A stretch of 64,000 nt of DNA from Natrinema zhouii (GTDB lineage Archaea > Halobacteriota > Halobacteria > Halobacteriales > Natrialbaceae), in the NCBI RefSeq assembly GCF_013456555.2, contig NZ_CP059154.1, positions 1,240,001 through 1,304,000 of the forward strand, read 5' to 3'. A program made the position numbers and the translations under genes. The notes under the pieces were generated by a model. It had not been told where the DNA came from. It did not search any database and saw nothing but the letters and a program-made list of their open reading frames with translations. Below, piece by piece: positions 63,479 through 64,000 of the stretch. Every line of letters begins with the position of its first letter. Within the stretch, counting starts at the first letter, position 1.

Positions 63479-64000
63479 TTACTCCGCAGACAGGTCCGCG
63501 AGTCCGGCTTCGATCTCGTCGCGCCGGTCTTCCAGCCACTCGGGGAGAACGAGACGCTCACCGAGTGACTCGAGGTCCTCGTCGACCGTGTACCCCGGCT
63601 CCTTGGTGGCGAACTCGAAGAGGATCCCGCCGTGCTCGCGGACGTAGACCGATTCGAACCACTTGCGGTCGATGATCTCGGTCGGCCGGAGCCCCTGCCC
63701 CTGGAGCACGTCGCGCCACTCGGGCTGGTCGTCTCTCGTCGTTCGAAACGCCACGTGGTGGACGGTACCGGCACCGGGCTGTCCGCGGGGTGCCTGCGGT
63801 TCCTCGCAGAGATCGACGACGTATCCCAGCTCGCCGTCGCTCTCGTAGCGCCGACGGCTGCCGGCTTCGTCGGTTTCGCTGTAGCCCATCGTCCGCAGGA
63901 GTTCCGCGGTCGGGCCGGCCGTCGCCAGCGACAGCGTCACGCCGAAGAAGCCCCGAATCGCATGCTCGTCGGGAACCGGTCCCGCCGGCGGATCGCCGGC
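63479..64000 (-). CDS. Ring-cleaving dioxygenase-like VOC protein, N-terminus outside window
   Basis: The frame continues past the right edge without a start; 173 residues remain. It begins AGDPPAGPVPDEHAIRGFFG and shows a VOC module (TVHHVAFRTTRDDQPEWRDV, then HGGILFEFATKEPGYTVDED). This matches the C-terminal half of LinE/PcpA-like or hydroquinone-type ring-cleaving dioxygenases, known in haloarchaea. The metal ligands His in HHVAF and Glu in LFEFA are present. The substrate is unknown. Confidence 0.85.
   Translation of the reverse strand, partial: AGDPPAGPVPDEHAIRGFFGVTLSLATAGPTAELLRTMGYSETDEAGSRRRYESDGELGYVVDLCEEPQAPRGQPGAGTVHHVAFRTTRDDQPEWRDVLQGQGLRPTEIIDRKWFESVYVREHGGILFEFATKEPGYTVDEDLESLGERLVLPEWLEDRRDEIEAGLADLSAE

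Noticed and set aside
1..64000. CRISPR array or cas genes
   Set aside because: I found no regularly spaced identical repeats and no Cas motifs anywhere in the window; the only defence system seen is type I restriction-modification.

Overview
The window comes from the chromosome of an extremely halophilic archaeon. Proteins are strongly Asp/Glu-rich, GC is high, many genes look leaderless (a TATA-like box about 25-30 nt before the start codon), and overlapping ATGA stop/start junctions are common. The gene content is typical of Halobacteria: TBP, bacterial-type fructose PTS with GlpR, DhnA-type aldolase, a Tat-exported multicopper oxidase and diphthine synthase. Protein style suggests the Haloterrigena/Natrinema side of the class, but that assignment is by impression only.

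Layout. 0-16 kb is chromosomal: universal stress protein, small haloarchaeal proteins, a 1554-residue exported protein with a Gln-rich 23-residue repeat array, the biotin ECF transporter bioY-A-T, a YeeE/YedE-type membrane protein beside a Cys-containing winged-helix regulator, a geranylgeranyl-reductase-like flavoprotein, TBP, multicopper oxidase, thioredoxin and a thioredoxin reductase remnant. 16.4-32.0 kb is an integrated element of about 15.6 kb at the 3' end of tRNA-Thr(CGT). It carries a tyrosine integrase, two small-protein/regulator operons, a complete type I restriction-modification operon (hsdM-S-R plus a YgjP-like metallopeptidase), an exported bactofilin-like protein, zinc-finger mini-proteins and an HUH replication initiator. 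Its far boundary has two diverged copies of the tRNA 3' end, so the site has probably been used more than once.

32-39.6 kb returns to the chromosome: tRNA m1G37 methyltransferase, tryptophanyl-tRNA synthetase preceded by a short Trp-codon leader ORF with alternative hairpins, a copper-chaperone/DUF2182 operon, a Rieske protein, dphB, a membrane protein and a hydrolase. 39.8-47.8 kb is the fructose module: fba-fbp convergent with glpR-pfkB and the PTS genes ptfC-ptfA-ptsH-ptsI-ptfB. The PTS makes fructose 1-phosphate, PfkB phosphorylates it, Fba cleaves it, and Fbp serves gluconeogenesis. 48-57.8 kb is the branched-chain amino acid cluster leuA, ilvB, ilvN, ilvC, a small acidic protein, leuC, leuD, an EamA transporter and leuB, all on the minus strand; leuA has a frameshift in a G6 run and ilvB has a short leader ORF. 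58-64 kb holds a ferritin-like protein, palindromic intergenic repeats, small haloarchaeal proteins, a GTPBP1-like GTPase, pyrF and two VOC-family genes.

The strongest candidate for something undescribed is the region before trpS. A 23-codon, apparently leaderless ORF contains TGG-CGT-TGG and is followed by mutually exclusive RNA pairings, laid out like a bacterial trp attenuator but in an archaeon. Next come a shared inverted-repeat operator before the Cys-containing regulator and thioredoxin, the Gln-repeat exported protein, and a second leader ORF before ilvB.
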